From contig JAVTVJ010000664.1 in assembly GCA_034509425.1 (NCBI GenBank), positions 372,001 through 436,000 of the forward strand: a stretch of DNA of 64,000 nucleotides. Direction: 5' to 3'. The notes below the pieces were generated by a model that saw only the letters and a program-made list of their open reading frames with translations, ran no database searches and was not told the DNA's origin. Within the stretch, counting starts at the first letter, position 1; each line of letters begins with the position of its first letter. Positions 1-14,600 of the stretch are shown here, piece after piece. The stretch comes from Eopsaltria australis. Its lineage: Eukaryota; Chordata; Aves; Passeriformes; Petroicidae. Both the position numbers and the translations under genes were made by a program.

Positions 1-1426
1 AAAGCAGAAACAGCTGATTAAAAACACGCACTGAGAATTACAATTTTTTCCCCTCCATCTTACTCTATTTAAATACAGAGTGGTAAATTAATGACAAATT
101 AGAGAAGTCAACAGATACTAACACACTTTGTATTAGTGTCAAATGCTGTATATGAGCAAAACTATTTATAGCTCAGCAACAAAGCAATCGCTTGTTCAGG
201 AGCTCACAAAAAAATTATCAGGGACCACAGGTGCCAGATTTTACAGCCTTGGTGTTTTAATTAGCATACCAATTTGAAATAATTGTGCTATATGGCAAAA
301 GGATTAGGGGCACGTGTTGTTACTTCTTCAATAACATTTATATAAAAACTATTCCCTTGCACTTGGATTTTTTGTGCCTGTTTTGGAGTCAGGGTAAGCA
401 GCCATCCTTAATAAAGGAGCACACACAGGATTTTGCCTGCATCATTCTCTGTGGAATTGTGTGTGAGCACAGGCACAACGCAGTGCAAGAGACCTGGACT
501 CAGACACCAATCTGAATAAGGAAATAAGGGTTTGGTGGTGTCACCTTGGCTCCCTGTACTTTAAAATTTTTGTGCAATTAAGCAAAAGCAGCAGGGAAGA
601 GCTGCACAGCTGAAATTTCAGGGGAATGAACTGAAGGTCAGGATGGAAATGCAGAGACAGACGGCTGTTCATGCTTCTTGTTTACAGGCAATTCTTAGTA
701 CACTGGATGTTCTTTACAACCCCACAAACATCATTTTACTTTAATGTGTGATTCAATGCAGCACCATTGTGTTAGATATATTGAATTGTCTCAGTTGTCA
801 GTGACTTTTCATGGTATATAGGATACCATCTGTTGGTTTAAAGGCATTTAATGTTTATTCACTACAGTCTTCTCATTTGCAATGCAAGGAATCTCTGTAG
901 CCACCGAAATCGTTGAATACACTCAATCTTTTATTACCCTGCTATGACACAAGGCTGTAATACCTTTTTCTCATACACAGCTGCTTTATATGAGCAATCA
1001 AAACTGCACCATCCTGCCACGATGTGCAATGAAAGGCAGAACACAGATCATGCCACGGCTGGGCCCCGCATGGGGCTGAGCAAAGGCAGCTCCCAGAGCC
1101 AATTCCAGGAGGATGCGAGGGTCAGGTCCCCATCTCAGGCACCTCAAGTGTTTTGTTGGAGATGTCACCCTTACAGGTGACATCTGTGAAGGATTGCTGG
1201 TTGTTTGGGTCAGGAAGAGCAGCACTTGTGATGCCAGGGAAAGGTCTTTCTTGCTGTAACTCACAACAACCCTTTTCTATCACTTCCCTGCTAACTTTCC
1301 TCAAACTACAGACTGAAGGCAATATGCAGCTTATACTCCTCCTTCAGGTGACAAATGTCAGTTGTGATGCTCATTTTCCAAAACATGGCTGTATTGTAGC
1401 TCTCTTATGGAAGGCAGTGTACATCT

Positions 1427-1735
1427 AAAAGAATCACTGGGTTGGAAGAGACCTTCAAGATCATCGAGTCCAACCCCTGCCCCAACACCTCCACTAAACC
1501 CTGGCACTGAGTGCCACATCCAATCTTTCCTTAAACACATCCAGGGATGGTGACTCCACCACCTCCCCAGGCAGACAATTCCAGTACTTTATCACTCTTT
1601 CTGTAAAAAACTTTTTCCTAACATCCAACCTAAATTTCTCCTGGCACAGCTTAAGACTGTGTCTTGTCATTCTTTCAGTTGCTGCCTGGAAAAAGAGACC
1701 ATTTCTCCACCAGCCAGACTAGCAGGCAGCAAGAT
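1427..1735 (-). mobile_element. CR1 LINE 3' fragment
   Basis: On the plus strand it begins AGAATCACTGGGTTGGAAGA and continues with ATCATCGAGTCCAACCCCTG and AGGGATGGTGACTCCACCAC, the reverse complement of a CR1 3' end. Lies in CDK5RAP2 intron 25, same sense as the gene. Confidence 0.92.
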
Positions 1736-1749
1736 GCAGGTCCCTTAGG

Positions 1750-1858
1750 AAAATCATTGAATAATTTAGGTTGGAAAACACATCTTAGATCATTGAGTCC
1801 AACTGTTACCCCAGCACTGCCAGGCCCAGCACTAACTCATGTCCCCAGGTGTCTTCAA
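1750..1858 (-). mobile_element. CR1 LINE 3' fragment
   Basis: A second, shorter and more diverged CR1 terminus right beside the preceding one (AATAATTTAGGTTGGAAAAC, then ATCATTGAGTCCAACTGTTA). It is either an independent insertion or a split copy. Confidence 0.85.
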
Positions 1859-2039
1859 CAGTCAGTGGGCTCTTCCCTGAAACAGGAAACCCTGAAGCTG
1901 CTTGGAACAGAACTTCTTTACAACCATTGTGTTTTGGACAGTTAAAATATGCTTGTGTTGAGATGACCCCCAATAGCAGGTGTCAATAAAGAGTACAGCT
2001 ACAAAAGTGAAACCCAGCCAAGGCGTAACAGCCATGAAC

Positions 2040-2250
2040 TGCAACACAAGAAGTTCCACCTCAACATGAGGAAGAACTTCTTTACACTGAGGGTGGAACA
2101 GGTGTCCAAGGAGGGCGTGGAGTCTCCCTCTCTGGAGACGTTCCAAACCCACCTGGATGTGTTCCTGTGTCACCTGCTCCAGGTGACCCTGCTCTGGCAG
2201 GGGCTTGGACTGGATGATCTCCAGAGGTCCCTTCCAATTCTGTGATTCTT
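2040..2250 (+). mobile_element. CR1 LINE 3' fragment, inverted relative to its neighbours
   Basis: Contains ACATGAGGAAGAACTTCTTT, GGATGATCTCCAGAGGTCCC and TTCCAATTCTGTGATTC, the CR1 3' region read in the sense direction. It ends about 150 bases from exon 25. Confidence 0.92.
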
Positions 2251-2398
2251 GTTGGATCATAAAAATTTTCCCCACAAACCACCTTAAAGCAACCAGCAGC
2301 AAGGAAGGCTTCCCTTCCACCAACAAGCAAATAAAATCCTTCCCGTTTCGAGGGCATTCATCTGACAACAAACACAAACACAAACCCCTGCTGCTCAC

Positions 2399-2631
2399 CG
2401 TAGAGGAATTTCATTTCCAGCTTCTCAAACAACAGCACACTTTGGTTCAGCTGCTCACGGAAGCCTTCAGCAAGGTCATAATCAACATCACTGGCCTGCA
2501 GCAGCTCCTCAAAGGCCTTCACCAGGCTGGTGAGGTGCTCGTGGTAGGTGACACAAACACAGCGGATCTCCTTGATTTGCTGGCACTGGAAGGACAGCTC
2601 CCGAACTTGTGAGTGAACTAATGAATCATAC
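2399..2631 (-). CDS. CDK5RAP2: CDK5RAP2 coding exon 25 (last in the window)
   Basis: Codes for residues 1282-1359. It starts YDSLVHSQVRELSFQCQQIK (human YDSLVQSQARELSLQRQQIK) and includes VKAFEELLQASDVDYDLAEG, where human has IKAFEELLQASDVDYCVAEG. It ends KFLYG at donor GTGAGC, leaving one base of the next codon. The following exons are not in the window. Confidence 0.97.
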
Positions 2632-5600
2632 CTGAGAAAATGGAATTAGCTGTGAGGCTTGCTGGCCATAAACGGTATTTAAATGTAAATAAAAAGGGAA
2701 TTAAAGTTATATTCCTAAACTAGAATTTTACGTGGCTCAATTTGCTTTTAAAATGCTTTTAGCAGGCACAGTGAGAGAGGTGTTGTCTCTGACTGTTGAG
2801 GTTGGTATTTAGAGATTATTCTCCTTCACTTAACTGCAGCATTTATAAAATGGGCCAAAACCAATGGGATGACCTAATGGCCTGCTTGGAAAGAACGTGG
2901 ATGGCAGCAGAGGTGCCAAAATAAACTAAAAAGGAGTGAATACATGTAAAGAATTTTCAAGAATACGTGTATTTTTCCTGACTGGTTGGGGATTTTTTTT
3001 GGTTTGGTGTTTTGTGGTTTTCTTAACTCCCTATGGAAGCAGACAGCTGTCCCTTCTCTGAAAATTTATGTATTTCCTGCCAAATCCACAATATTGGGCT
3101 TTGTGAACTGATGGTTTCACCCATATGAAAAGGAATTTCTGAAAATTCTCCACATCTCTGCACGTGTATTGCAATGACAATGACAACCACTGTGGTGCCC
3201 AAACTCCTGTACTCCACAAGCCAGGATATAAATTTCAACTCAGAGCAGTTGAATTTATTTATTGCATTTACACTTGCAAATGCAGACATCCCCTTTGTAG
3301 TGCCACTGTCTGTACCACAGGTGGAGTTCTTTCTCCAGAATCATCCCTTAGCTGGAAGGAGAGGGGATGGTAAAAGATGCAAGGAATCAACCCAAATCTA
3401 TGGTGATGTGGGTTGTTACAGCAGTTTTACTGTCATTTGTATAGGAAGAGATGCATAACTCATTTTGGGGTCTGTCACTTGTGACTCATGACAGTGTCCT
3501 AGACAGTGGCCATAAAAACCTCACAGTGATCCACAGGGTCTCATTCCTTAATTTACAGCTAGATCTCCCTTTGTAAAATGGATGAGGTGTGTTTTCAAGG
3601 TGTGTAAATTTATATGGACTCTGTAGCAGCACTGTATTTTACAACAGTGAGACTCAGAGATACACAATAATCCATGCTGGCTGCTGCTCAGTGTCTCCAA
3701 ATATTTCTCCTCAAGCATTTGGAAGAAAGGCACAAGGCTGAATTGCCTTTCTTTGTTACAGTTTCTGGTATTCCACAGGTCCTCAACTCAATAACAATAT
3801 TCAAAATGGAGAAAAGGGGGGTGGATGTTTAAAAAGGCTCACTCTTATGATCCCCCATCATATATCTGCATTTTGTATTACACACATAGCCAAAATGCTG
3901 CCCCAAGTCTCATACAAAATCCAAGACTGATACTTTGCAGCCTCCCATAAATGATTTTCCAGCTTATGAGCTTATGCTGTAAAATTTCTTTCATTAATTT
4001 CTATCTTTATCTCCTCTCACATCCTTCACAGGAAGGCATTACAGCCCTCAACTGCAAAATAAATCAGAACTGGAGCATGAACATCTTAAATGTTTACACA
4101 CCAAGTCTGGGCACTCAGAAGGGTCAGCATGAATCTGCCAGCCCACTGCCCACAGAAACATTTCTGTCTTAAATGGGGGGGCTCCATTTTCCTACTCCTG
4201 GCTCCTGAAAATCCCCTGAGTGATGCAGGGCTGTGGTGCTCTGGTGACAGAGGTCACACAGGTCCTGAGAGCTGAGTTGGCTCAAGAGAGGATCTCTTAC
4301 AGCAAAGAGCTGTGGGGCTGAGGTGTGTCTGGCACAGAGGATGACACCAATTTTGTTTTGTACTTACAGGGTCTTTTAACAAAGCATTTCTGTCCCTTTA
4401 TGCCAATGTTAGTGAAATTTAGCCTTTACTGCAACAACTCCTGTGGACAAAATTATCTTTGTATCACCTTCTGTGCTATTTGGTATTGCTGTTTACAAAA
4501 GGGAACCTCAAACAGCAGCAGCTGTACTCACTTGGATGGTGAGGTTGTTCTCAGACTGTTGTGAAGAGGATACACTTCATCAAAATGCATATTCACAACT
4601 TGCTCCTTGTCAAATTCTGCCTCATTGGCCAACAGCAGCTCCTTAAGATTTTGTGCTGCCCATGGATCAGGTGCTTCCAAAGACTCAGAATCCCTGGTTT
4701 TGGTGTGGATCTCATAATCCAGCTGAGGGACACCAGAGGATGTCTGGACTCCTTCCATGGCTGTACCTTGCACTTGTGTGCCAAACCCTTCCCCAGGCAG
4801 GGCTGCCTCACTGCCAGCTCCACTGGAAACACCACGGAACAGGAGCTGCTCAGAGCCCTGCAGCTGCAGCAGGAACGTTTTGTACTGCTCTAGCTCAGAC
4901 TGCATGTTCTTAACTCTCTGTTTCAATTCTTCTATATCCTCTGTGCCTTCAGAGCCATCAACTGCATCTGTTCTTGCTCCACTCCCCTGGGGAGCACGCA
5001 GGGACCTGGAGCCTGAATGTGCAGGAGCTGGGTCAGTGTCCTTGTGTCCCATGGAATAAAACTCTTCATCCACCTCTTTCAATGAACTCTGGATATTCCC
5101 ATTGCTGATGCTATGATGATTTTGCATTTCTGAAAAACAGGAGGTTTGTGTGTGGGTATTAGTATTTCTTTATCTGACATTCTGTTCTTAACAGCACTAG
5201 AATGAATTATTTTAATTGTGTAATAGTAGAATCAAAATGTAGGTAATTACAAGCTATACAATATTAGTTTGGGACTTCTGACCTCTTTCTATGATTTGCC
5301 ATTAATTACATTTGCACATCAAGTATTTAAAACCCTTTATTACCTTTCAAATAAACAATACTCAAAGTATAACCAACTTTCTCTTCCCAAATGCTTGAAA
5401 AAATTCCTTTTGCCATATGCTGTCCTGAATCAGACACTGCTCAAGCCCAGACCTTTCCAGCCACAAATATGATAACCTCAAACATGAGGCAAAGGAGATT
5501 CTGATTCCACATGGTTCCTCCTAAAGCTTCTAATTAAATATTCTTCTCCTCCCCACTTCAAAAATCTATACAAAACCAATTGGAGCATAAAGTCAGTGGG

Positions 5601-8600
5601 ATTTTAAAAAGACTATCAACAAAACACTCAGGTTTTTGAAAAGAAAGTTGTAATAACTTCTTTTTAAAAGGTGTTCTAAACGAACCCCACTGAAGTGTTT
5701 GGTGTTAAAGGTTTCACTGGCACATTTGATATGAACATCACATCCCTCAGGTGACTTTGCCATCCCTAAGTAATGCAATCACCTCAGATTCAGCCCAATA
5801 AAAGCCATATATTCCTACATATAATCCATGTTTATAGCTCTGTGTATGTTGAGGGCTGTATGTGTAAGTAGCTAGCAAAATTATTATTTTCTAGTTGCCA
5901 GTAAATTAAATTTTCCCCTTCTATTAGTTCTGCAAAAGATCACTACGAATCAGAACGTCCCTTTTGGGAGCCAATTCATTGATCTTTCAGACAGGTTGCA
6001 ATACTTTCAGATTGGTTTCCATGGAGAATTTGAATGCCCAGGTTCAAGCTGTAAATCAGCACAAAAACTCAGGGGGAGCAGCTCTGTATGAAAGCCCAAG
6101 ACCGAAATGAAGAGAATAAAAATAAGCATTACCTAAAAGCTGGAATAAAATGTGATTCTGGGATATCAACACTGCCCAGAGAAGCTGTGGCTGCCTCATC
6201 CCTGGAATGTTCAAGGCCTGGGATAGTGGAAGGTGTCCCTGCCATGGAGGGGTGGAATGGGATGGGATTTAAGGTCCCTTCCAAGCCAAACCATTTTCTG
6301 ATTTGAGATCAAGGCATTCACTGCCCTCCACTCATTTCCAAAGGAAGGAAATGCTTCCAAGAAAGTGTCTGGGTATGAATTCCAGAGGACACAACAAGGG
6401 AATTCCACACTCCATTCATTACCTTCTGCTGCAGTAACAGAGCTGGCAAAAAACCCAAACACCAGGTGAACTCGGACTCTGAAATCCTGATCCCACACAC
6501 CACTCCAGATAACAAACAGAGAAAATCAAACCAGATATTAACAAAGAAATATTTCAGATCAGAGCACTGGCTAGGGTTTTTAATGAATCAGTGCCCTTTA
6601 ATTAAAGGAGAACTAATGAGCTCTCTGTGCTCACACCCCCAAGGGCACACTGAGCAGGGCCCTGCACACCAAAGGATTACAGAATTGGCCACATCCTCTG
6701 CACCCTCCAGTGCTATTCAGGTTATTCAAGCCCTCCCAAAAAAGACTAATGGATGATGCAGAAACATGGAACACACAGCACTAAGCCTATTTACATTTTC
6801 ATTAAATGATTCCATTAGGTTTCAGCCTACTTGAATGCCTTCAAATAATTCAGATAAGCAAAATTCTATCATTTGGTTGCTTCATTCCAATAGTTCAGAA
6901 CTAGATGGAGAAGCAGTAACAAACATTTAATTCAGAGAGGAGTTCAGAAGTGAGGACATTAGAAACAGAGATCAGAGTCAGGCATACAACTCATTATTTT
7001 TACTGGAAACCAGACTCATAAATCCCTGTGGCCCTCCTGAAAGCACAACTCTGAAAGACCAACTTGGATTCATGGAGCAATTAATCCATAGCAGCTAAGA
7101 AAACCAGATTTAAAATCCACAAATAACAGCAAGGGAGATGATTACCTGAAGCAATTTACAATTTTGCACAACTCAGAAGAAACTGAAGTTCTAAAATTTC
7201 CTTTTTTTAAAAAAAATTCTGTGCCATATAAATGCTCTACCTTGATAGTTTTGCTGATTTTTGTCCTTTACATTTTCATTCTTGTCCCCTGTGCCTGGAT
7301 TAACATCTTGCAGCTCCACCTGGGTCTCAGTATTATCCAGTTTGAGCAGTGAGTCAACTGGAGAACAGTGGGGAAAGGTAAAACAGAAATCAGTAAGAGA
7401 CTGAAATAAAATTAAGTGGGGAAAGTTAAAAAACAAAACCAAACCAAACCCAACCAACCTAACCAAAAAATAAAATCAGAAAAGTAAAAATCCCCCTCAC
7501 CTCACAAATACAAACCTGCTTCTCTGACAGTTTGGAACAGGAAAATATTTATTGATAATACGAATTTCTTTAAATACTTGAACTAATTATAAGGGTAACT
7601 ACTAAGAATTAATTGCAAAGGCTCCTACTAACAAATGAAGATAAACATTTGTAGGTCCCTTTGTAATGTAACAGTCAATCAATCTCTAGTGCATTTTTAA
7701 ATGTTTCATGTTAAGCTTAGAGAAAAGGCTTCAAAGTTTCTCCAGTCTGAGCCCTGCCCATAAACCAATCTCCTGCAATCACTGCAGCAAGTGTCAGAAT
7801 CAGCAAGGGTGCAGCACAACTGATATCCAAGGGAAAAACATCAGAGTGGGAAGGAAATCACAGCACTGCAGCTTCTGATTCCTTTCAGGATCTAATTCAG
7901 AAGCCCTGCCCTTCCTTCTCAGGATTCCCCACAGATTTTGCACCTACCACAATTAATTGCTCCAGTCCCATCCCCCAAGAGTATTTCCAATAAATTGTGC
8001 CATATCTGTGCCTTACCACAACAATGTTATTATTAACAGCAGCCTCTGCAAACTCTGGGTCTGACAGTGGCTCACCCACCACTCAACTATTTTTGTTTTT
8101 ACTCTCCCTCACCTCTCCTTCACACCTCTACTCAGTTTTTAATCTAACTGCTAAGTGCATCTTTATTTTCCTACCACCCCAAATCTTTATCTAATATCCA
8201 CTGCTCTCTGCCTTACAATTTGTCATACTTTGCTGATCCCAATACTTTGTCAACAACTGAGTTTAAATTAACCCAGCCACAGTGGGAAGAGGCACGGCTG
8301 ACTTGACTGATCAGTGGAATATTGGAAAAGTTTAATTATCCGGCATAAACAAAACCAGGATTTTTATCCTCTCTTGTCTCCATTACAGACAGTTTTCATT
8401 AAACTTGGCATCTTATTAAAGAAACTTCTCATTTACCTAAACACTGATATATGTGTGCACATGTGAGCACCCTGTGATCTGCCATTTATTACAGATTTTA
8501 TGCCACGTGTACAGAGCACTTTTTGTCCCACAAAAAGCTGGTTTGTATCTTAGTGGCAAACAGGAAAAAAAAGTGTTTTTTCCAGATCCACACATATTTG

Positions 8601-11600
8601 TCTACTCAAGAAACTCATAAGATTAAGCAGCATTGGAGATATACAAAGATGATCTGCATTTACTTTCTGCTGCAGAAGAAGCTGCCACTATTCCAGGCAG
8701 TACCACGAGTCACCAGATTTGCTCTTTTTTTACCTCTCCCTGATGTGTTTCCCTGTGCAGGCTCCTCTGGCAGGTTTTCAGCTCCAGACTCATCCAGTAA
8801 CTCTCCATCAGGCTGTGCCTGACACGTTTTGGTTTGTACTTCACAGGTTCTCAGACCTTCACAAGGTGCCCTGGAAGGATGCTGTGGCTCTGGAGCTGAT
8901 TTCTGCAGCCAGCAGTTCAAAGGCACATTTCCTAAGGGTCTGCAGGATCTTAAGGGCACAGGCAGGCGTGACTTCTTGGGCAAGGAAGCAGAGACAGCCT
9001 GAAAAAGGCATGGAAGAAAATGGGGAGTTAGTGGCTCGTGTGGAACAGCCATAAAAAAACATCCCAGGAAAAATAAAAACTTTCCTGTAAAATCAGTCAG
9101 CTGTCACATTGGTTTTGAAAATAAAATGGAAACACCCTTGGCTCCATGAGAAATAAACATTCAGAGAGGCAAAAAACCCATTCCACTGGCACAATTTCCT
9201 GTAAGTCCCAGCTGTTCGTGCCTTTCCAGCTCCTGAAGCAGGACAGCAAATCCAGCAGTGGCTACCAAAGGCTTTTAACCACCAGGTGGATTAATTAGCT
9301 CTGGATTTGTGGATGCCTTAGGAAAAGAGTTTCTCACCCAGACTGACCTCTCTAACTGCTACTTCCCACTGTCATTTATATCATAGATGTTTCCCCTAAA
9401 ACCTTTTCTTCAACAACTCCTAAGCATATTTTCCTTTTTTCCTTCAGTCTCCACCCAACATGTCCTACTTCCACAGCTTTGAGAAAATCAGCATAACTTT
9501 GCATCAGCCACAGAGGACATTTATTCTGCCACAGAGAAATCCTTTATGAACAAAACCAGTTTCTTCTCCCATCCACTCTATAAATTCCTTCTGAAGCATC
9601 CTGTAACAGACATTCCCTCACTGGAGTTGAGGGAGCTACATTTCATAAGTCACTACATTTTAGCCTCTCACCTTTGGAAGACTCTGCATGAAATAAATGT
9701 TCCTTGTTTAAACCACCCAGCATAAACCAGTGCTGTCTCCAAAAAGATAAAAGCATGCCATGTGTTGATGAGAGTTACAGAATTGTGTGTAATAATAATA
9801 AAAACCAATAATGGCATGTTCAGATAGATTTAGTTCATCATTTTGCTGTTCATTTGCTCCACCAGTGCTGTTAAGTCCCCTAATTTCTTTCACCACCCAA
9901 TGTATTCTGAAATACCTTTCCACATTCCCTTCTCAGCAATTACAGCCTTTACACAATTTAAAATCATAAAAAGCAAGTTCCATTTTCCTAATGCCATCCT
10001 CAATTCCTTTTGTACGTACGTGAGTCCAGTATCCTTCACAGGCTGCAAAATAAATCCAGAACTTGCAGCTAACTAAACTGCATTAATAACATCCAACCAT
10101 TTCCAGCTGTCTCAGGGCTGTGGCACAGACACATTTGTCACCCAGATTACCCAAAGGCCACTTCAGCTGGCTACATCAAATTATTTATAAAAGCCATTCC
10201 AAAGCTAAAGATACAGTGCATTAGTCCAAACAAGAAAGCTTTTAAAGCAACTGATTCAAGGGCTGCATTGAGGTTGCTACTGATTAAAGCAGAGAGGGAT
10301 CTGGAAAATGGTGAATCAGAAGAGTAAACTGAAACTCAGGGAAAACAGGAACTTGAAAAAAAAAGAATTGCAGGAAGAATCAGAGAATCATGCAATGGTT
10401 TGGGTTGGAAGGGACCTTAAAGTTCATCTCATTCCACCCCCTGCCATGGGCAGGGACACCTTCCACTGTCCCAGGCTGCTCCAAGCCCTGTCCAGCCTGG
10501 CCTTGGGCACTGCCAGGGATCCAGGGACAGCCACAGCTTCTCTGGACACCCTGTGCCAGGGCCTGCCCACCCTCACAGGGAAAAATCTTTTCTTAATATC
10601 CCATCTTTCTTAATATCTCAGTATCTTGCCCTCCTTCACCTTCAGGCCATTCCCCCTTGTCCTGTCACTTGGTGTCCAGAACAAAACCTTACCAACATCC
10701 CTTCAGTTACAAGTCCCTTCCTTCAGAAGGAACCCAACAAGCCAGAATGCAAATGAACTACTCCTAATTGCTGCCTCTCATCAATCCCTTGATCACTGAA
10801 GTTCTGGGAAGCACTCTCTGCAGCAGGTGCCACAGCATTCCCTGTTAGCAGTGCACAGAATCAAAAGCGACGCTCCCCTTTGTCTGCTCCGCAGGAGCCG
10901 AGATCTTCAAAGAGTTTTCAATTTCACTTCTATCACTGCAGCTGAAACAATACACAGGAACTCTTTAGCAGACACTGTTTTCCCTCCTCTTTGTTTGGGA
11001 TCACAGACTGCCTGCAGACAGGAGGCTTCAAACCTCATCTGGCACGAGCACACCCTGCCTGCACTGCCACAGCAGACTCTGAGCACTCAGGGGCCAAAAG
11101 CACAGCAAAGTGCCCCCATTCCACAGGGCACGCCTGGCCACGCTCCTCAGAGAGCAGGACACAATGACAGGGTGCTAATAAAAGCCTAAAATTCAGATTT
11201 GAGTTTGTGGAAGTCTCCCACTGACCCGTCCACAGCCTCCTCCCCCAGACATGACACAAATGTGGAATTTTCTAGAACACTTTTGCCATTCAGACTTCAT
11301 CAGTTCCAAATGTTCTGGTTCTGTACACTATAAACAAGAAAGATAGAGTATCTTTTTCCAAAAGCTGTAATATTTACGAATATGTGGTCCCAGGGAGGAT
11401 TGAAATTCAATTAATTAACATTCTAAAGCACGCTGAAGTAGGAGATGAAAAGCTCTGAACATTAAGAACAATTATCTAAAATATATTTGGCTTACATCTC
11501 TTTTCCTAATATTAGAAATTATACAAAAGTAAGATTTAATATTAGAAATGAAACATATTTTTCCCTTTTATACATCTATTCCCTAAGTACAAAAAAGAAA

Positions 11601-14600
11601 ATAAACTCACTTCATTTGTTCTAGTAAAAGAAAGTCTTTCATGCTGTTCACCCTTCTTATACACATTTTCTTGCTGATGTTCTGCTTCTGCATTTAATCT
11701 TGAATATTTTGACTTTTCTTCTGAGGCTCCTTTTTTGCCTTCATGTTTGAATCTCATGACATTACTCTCTAAAGTCATTGTTTGCGTAGCTGCATCTTTC
11801 AATTCCACTTTCAGCAACTGATCTGCCTTATTAATCTGTGCCACTGCATCTGGATAAAGCTTCTCTTCCCCATCAGAAGTTGATTCCAATTCTACTCGCT
11901 GCTTTAAGAATTTAGTGACCTGCTTGAAATGTTTGAGTTCAGCTCTTAGTTGAATAATCATTTGCCTAAGATCTTTTTCATCCTTTTTCTCTATATCTTC
12001 ACTTGAACATTCTTCCTCTGTCGTGTTCAGATGATCTAACAGCTCATTTACAATTTTCATTTGTTCTTGTCTGCTACACTCAGGAAAGAGGAGAGAAAAG
12101 ACATGAATTTAGATTTTTATTTAAGCAAACAAAAATGCCTTCCAAGAAACCCTTCTGCTGCTGTGTTGTGACATATCTGAAACTCCCAGGAGGTTCTGTT
12201 TTATTCACTAATGAATTACACACTGAAAGAGTTTTTGGAATCTCTTCACAACATGAATTATATCATAACTTGCCTCATCATGGCTTTTCTCCTATTTAAC
12301 ATAGAAGTGTAAGAAATACGAATGGATTCTCAAAATAGTTTACTCTCTACCTTAAAAATTAATTTATACCAAAACCACACCAGACTCTAGACCATACAGT
12401 GATAACTTAGCCCATGTTGGAAGGAACTCATAAGGACCATAAAAGTGCAGCTCCTGGCCCTGATGTTAAGGTTTTGTGGAAATCTACCCCTCCATGTATT
12501 TCTAATGGAACTGGGGAGATGAAAAGTGAGAAATCAGCCAAAAAGCCTGCAAAACCAGCTCATTACAGAGCACCAAAGTGCCCCGTGGATAACTAGCAGT
12601 TCATGGACAGCAGTTTGGAAAGCAATGTTTTAAGAGAAACTGAAGCCAAATAAGAGGTATTTAAAGCACAAGCAAGCTCTGAAATTCTACAAATAATTTC
12701 ATGTGTCCAATAGAGAGCTGTTTGTGCCATTAAACATATAAACCAGGGTTTTAAACAACTGCATTTGTATAGTTTAGCATTTGAAATGGTAGAAGCTAAA
12801 CCAGGCTTTTTATGGCTTCCTCTGGCATCTAATGGCATTAGTGAGAATTCAGTTATGCAAAGTACAGGCTCATCACCCATCAGCCTGGTCATTTATACTT
12901 GAACACAGGAAAAATTACACACTGGAGTGGTAAAGATGATGGAGCTGGAATTACTCATTAGCCAACTTTAAATAAAGATAACAAATAAACAATGTTCTCT
13001 CTTCATTTCTAAGGGAGTAATATCTCCTCATTCACCACTAACTACTCCTGTGACAACCAAGACAATTTATGCCTGTTGGGAGAGTTTCAAATAGTAATGT
13101 GAAAATACAGAATTGCCTGAGTAAAGGCAAGTGCAGCACGGTGAACACAGAAACCAGAGTTTGACTTGAGTAACTCCACAGGATATTCTGCTCCCAGCAC
13201 TGGCAGGCACTGGAAAAGTCACATAATTCTGTATACAGCCACTCCAGTGACCAGGAAAGGAGCTAGAGAAGGGAAAAAAACTAAAGAACAAGGAGAGGGA
13301 CATGAGAATGATCTACACCAAAGCTCTAACTCAGTTCTCAACCAGGAGATTAAGTGGTGTAAGCATGAAACTGAGGGAAATCAGTCAGGGTGTGTGTGCT
13401 TTTCCTGTACAGGTTTTTCTTGCTTGGCATTGTCCAGTTCCTATGGAAATGAGCATTTCAGGTGGGGATTGATCCAATCCCAGTGTAACACACACACTCT
13501 TGAATTCCCCTGGTGCCAGTAGGGCTTGTATAGATTTAGATCCACAAGTGTTTTCTCCTGCATGAAAAGTGACCCAAGAACTGAGAGCAGAGTTCAGCCA
13601 GTCCCACAGGTGGCTGCACTGGAATAAGCCAGCAGCCAAGTGCAGGACATGGGCCCCAGCTCCCCAAACTGAGAGGCAGCAAAGCCCTGTCCAGGCAGTC
13701 CTGGTGAAATGGTGAAGGGCACTCAGTGTGCAGCACCATCCACTCAAAATTATCCCTGTAAAAAGTCACTGCAACTCCAACTCCTCCATCCTTAGATCCT
13801 TTTACAAGCTGTTTTTACAGCAGCAAAGTGTTGTCCCTTCCACCACGCCACCTTTCATTGGTCTGTGCTCTCAGATATTTTGGTTTTTTAAAGAAAAATA
13901 CCAGCTACTATCAGCTAAGCCCTTTGACTCTGTTAGAGCCCATCCTGTGAACAATCAGTCCCTGCAGCAAAGCTCCATGGATCAGTAACTTTGGAGTTTC
14001 TTTCTTGCAATGGGTTTTTCTTCAGGATTCCTACTGATAATATGTTTCCTAATTACTTAATTGCATGATAGACTAAAATGGCTCTGAAGGTGCCTTGCCA
14101 ATCTCTCAGGTAAATTAGACAGTGCCATTATCTAAATTCACTTTAGCAAAATTGCTTTTTTCTCTTCTCAAATAGAAATACTGTCAAAAGCAGTGCATAT
14201 CACTCATACTTACGTAGATTCCAGCACAGATGTTCTATTTTCTTTTAGAAGAGATGTGAGCAAGTTCTCTTCTGTTTCATGTTCACTCATTCCTATTCTG
14301 CCCAAGTGTTTGTCAGCTGTATCATGCTCAAATTGAGGCTTAATTGGACTCCTATAATGTCTGTCTTTGCAGAAACTCTCTGAATAGCCTGATGGAGTTA
14401 TCTGTTAAAAAATTGCAAACATTGTCTTATTACACAGGTATGTAATGTTCTATTAAATTCAGGGCTGTAATCTTTCTGTAATCAGGTTCTGTAATTCCTG
14501 ATGCTCTTTATCTACATTAAGAAGCATCCACAGACATTTTGCTGACTATTTATTAATAGAAAAAACTAATTAACATCTATTTCATATGATTAATTCATGG

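Larger units (their letters stand above)
1..2398 (-). other. CDK5RAP2: CDK5RAP2 intron 25 (partial), rich in CR1 fragments
   Basis: Sequence downstream of exon 25 on the minus strand. No further exon with homology to the human continuation was found, so the next exon lies outside. Three CR1 pieces occur at about 1427-1735 and 1750-1858 (minus) and 2040-2250 (plus). The first 1.4 kb is A/T-rich with nothing recognised. Confidence 0.75.

Noticed and set aside
1862..2398. 178-codon minus-strand frame continuing from exon 25
   Set aside because: It is the intron beyond donor GTGAGC, crosses a CR1 fragment, and does not resemble the human continuation.
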